64,000 nucleotides of DNA from Diphasiastrum complanatum (lineage: Eukaryota; Streptophyta; Lycopodiopsida; Lycopodiales; Lycopodiaceae), in assembly GCA_029204225.1 (NCBI GenBank), contig MU831552.1:62001-126000 (forward strand), in the 5' to 3' direction. Made by a program: the position numbers and the translations under genes. Each line of letters opens with the position of its first letter. Position 1 is the stretch's first letter. A model generated the notes under the pieces. It saw only the letters and a list, made by a program, of their open reading frames with translations, searched no databases and was not told where the DNA came from. Of this stretch, positions 63,017 to 64,000 are shown piece by piece.

Positions 63017-64000
63017 TTAGAGACTCGAATTTGAGGAATTTTAGTACATTTCACTTTTTGGAGATTTTATTAATCATAATTTTTTGAGTCCACATTAAAA
63101 ATGACATAACGTTTTAGTGGTAAGTTCAATTTTAGCAGAGTTTGGTGCGTTAGAAGCCACTTGACGAGCCTTTCCAATGATATGTTACATGAGATACTTC
63201 CGAGGTCTGGTTAAAATGTTATTGCAAGTCAAATATATTAGTTGAAAATAGTGTATAAAAATACAAAAGTGTATTTCTACCCAAAAAAGATAATATTCTT
63301 GAAAGTCCATGTTGTACAACCAAACCATGCTTTTAGCCTAATTGATATAGTTTTGGCTTATTTGAATGTGGTGAAGTTGAATTTTATTATGGTTGTCAAA
63401 CAAACATTTTATAAGTAACCGGTATTACGTTGTGTGTGTAGTGATAATAATTTCCAGAACAACAATCTTCCTCTATCGAATCGAATGAAAAGCATTCTAC
63501 AAATGAAATGTTATTAGAGTAGCACGAATGTATTACACTCTGGTTGATTAAGTTGTCAGCAAGGATTCAAGAGATGTTCGATGCATTCGAGTACGAATAG
63601 ATAAATAGTTAATCTTATTCTTGAACTGTTGGGTTCTAGACAATATTCCTCAACAACTAAAGTCCATTCAAGGTTAAAGAACTTGAATAGCCCACGAATA
63701 TGTTAGAAACCTATATCTTTGTTACAAATAAGAATACATATCTATGACTCAATTCCTCAAACAGGGCATTTCAAATGTATGTCAATGACTATGGAAGACT
63801 GAACCAAAGTGATACGTTATTCGGGTGCTGAATATAAAGTATTCGAGTAGACGAATAAGATAGTTTAAAAGTAGTTATTTAAACAACTTTGTAGAAGCAC
63901 AACAACGATTGTAATGAATTATTGCAACTGTTTGACCAAAGAGTGATTTAAGTAATGCAGAAGAGATCGCTAGTAGACTCAAGATCACTCACACTTAGCA
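63017..64000. other. right flank, nothing recognised
   Basis: AT-rich sequence with no long ORF, repeat or RNA gene that I can support. Confidence 0.5.

Overview
This window is nuclear DNA of a land plant and is almost entirely transposable elements. The plant assignment rests on a CACTA terminus (CACTACAAGAAAA), Copia primer sites for initiator tRNA-Met, a Gypsy primer site of the Athila/Tat type (TGGCGCCGTTGCCGGGGA), RepHel Helitrons and a fragment of plant-like N-acetylglucosaminyltransferase II. Very long pure (TC)n tracts and the density of decayed elements suggest a large genome, perhaps a non-seed plant, but this is only a guess. No intact host gene, tRNA or rRNA was found.

Layout, left to right. 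419-7584 is a complete Copia-type element on the minus strand, with LTRs, PBS, PPT and a 4/5 target duplication. Its reverse transcriptase has been replaced by an unrelated open segment. 9005-9460 is a second Copia PBS and LTR start. 9464-12613 is a related minus-strand Copia derivative carrying the same foreign segment plus another. 13986-17163 is the 3' part of a CACTA transposon: transposase remnants with introns, subterminal repeats and the right terminus. It directly abuts a plus-strand Copia remnant (17282-19509). 19839-20008 is a long fold-back. 20320-21440 is a 0.5-kb tandem repeat with (TC)n cores. 21457-22850 is a decayed gene with a GHxHEDID motif (DUF7869-like). 22880-24170 is a degenerate CCTTAG/TTGGCC minisatellite followed by AT-rich sequence.

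The dominant structure is a giant imperfect inverted repeat: left arm about 24785-41490, an 80-bp spacer, right arm about 41571-52040. Each arm is a copy of one large Helitron, arranged tail to tail. Each holds a GnT-II gene fragment, a gag-like fragment, an N-terminal basic repeat region, Helitron_like_N, Rep (right arm only), a PIF1-type helicase and a small conserved downstream ORF. The arms have decayed independently. The left arm lost Rep through a microhomology deletion and gained a 4.5-kb insertion. That insertion carries a CENH3-like histone with a long basic C-terminal tail and two unknown spliced genes. The left arm also gained an LTR insertion with a 1.3-kb duplication. The right arm has a 32-nt poly-G tract and several short tandem duplications.

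52040-59400 is a minus-strand Gypsy element (gag with three zinc knuckles, PR, RT, RNase H, IN, PBS, LTR) whose integrase stops at the outer end of the Helitron arm. 59634-62160 is a decayed plus-strand Gypsy element followed by a separate 121-residue ORF (62654-63016). The last kilobase shows nothing recognisable.

Nothing here looks like a working gene network. The only apparent cooperation is within elements: Rep with helicase in the Helitron, and gag with pol in the retroelements. The possibly new material lies in the foreign segments these elements carry.
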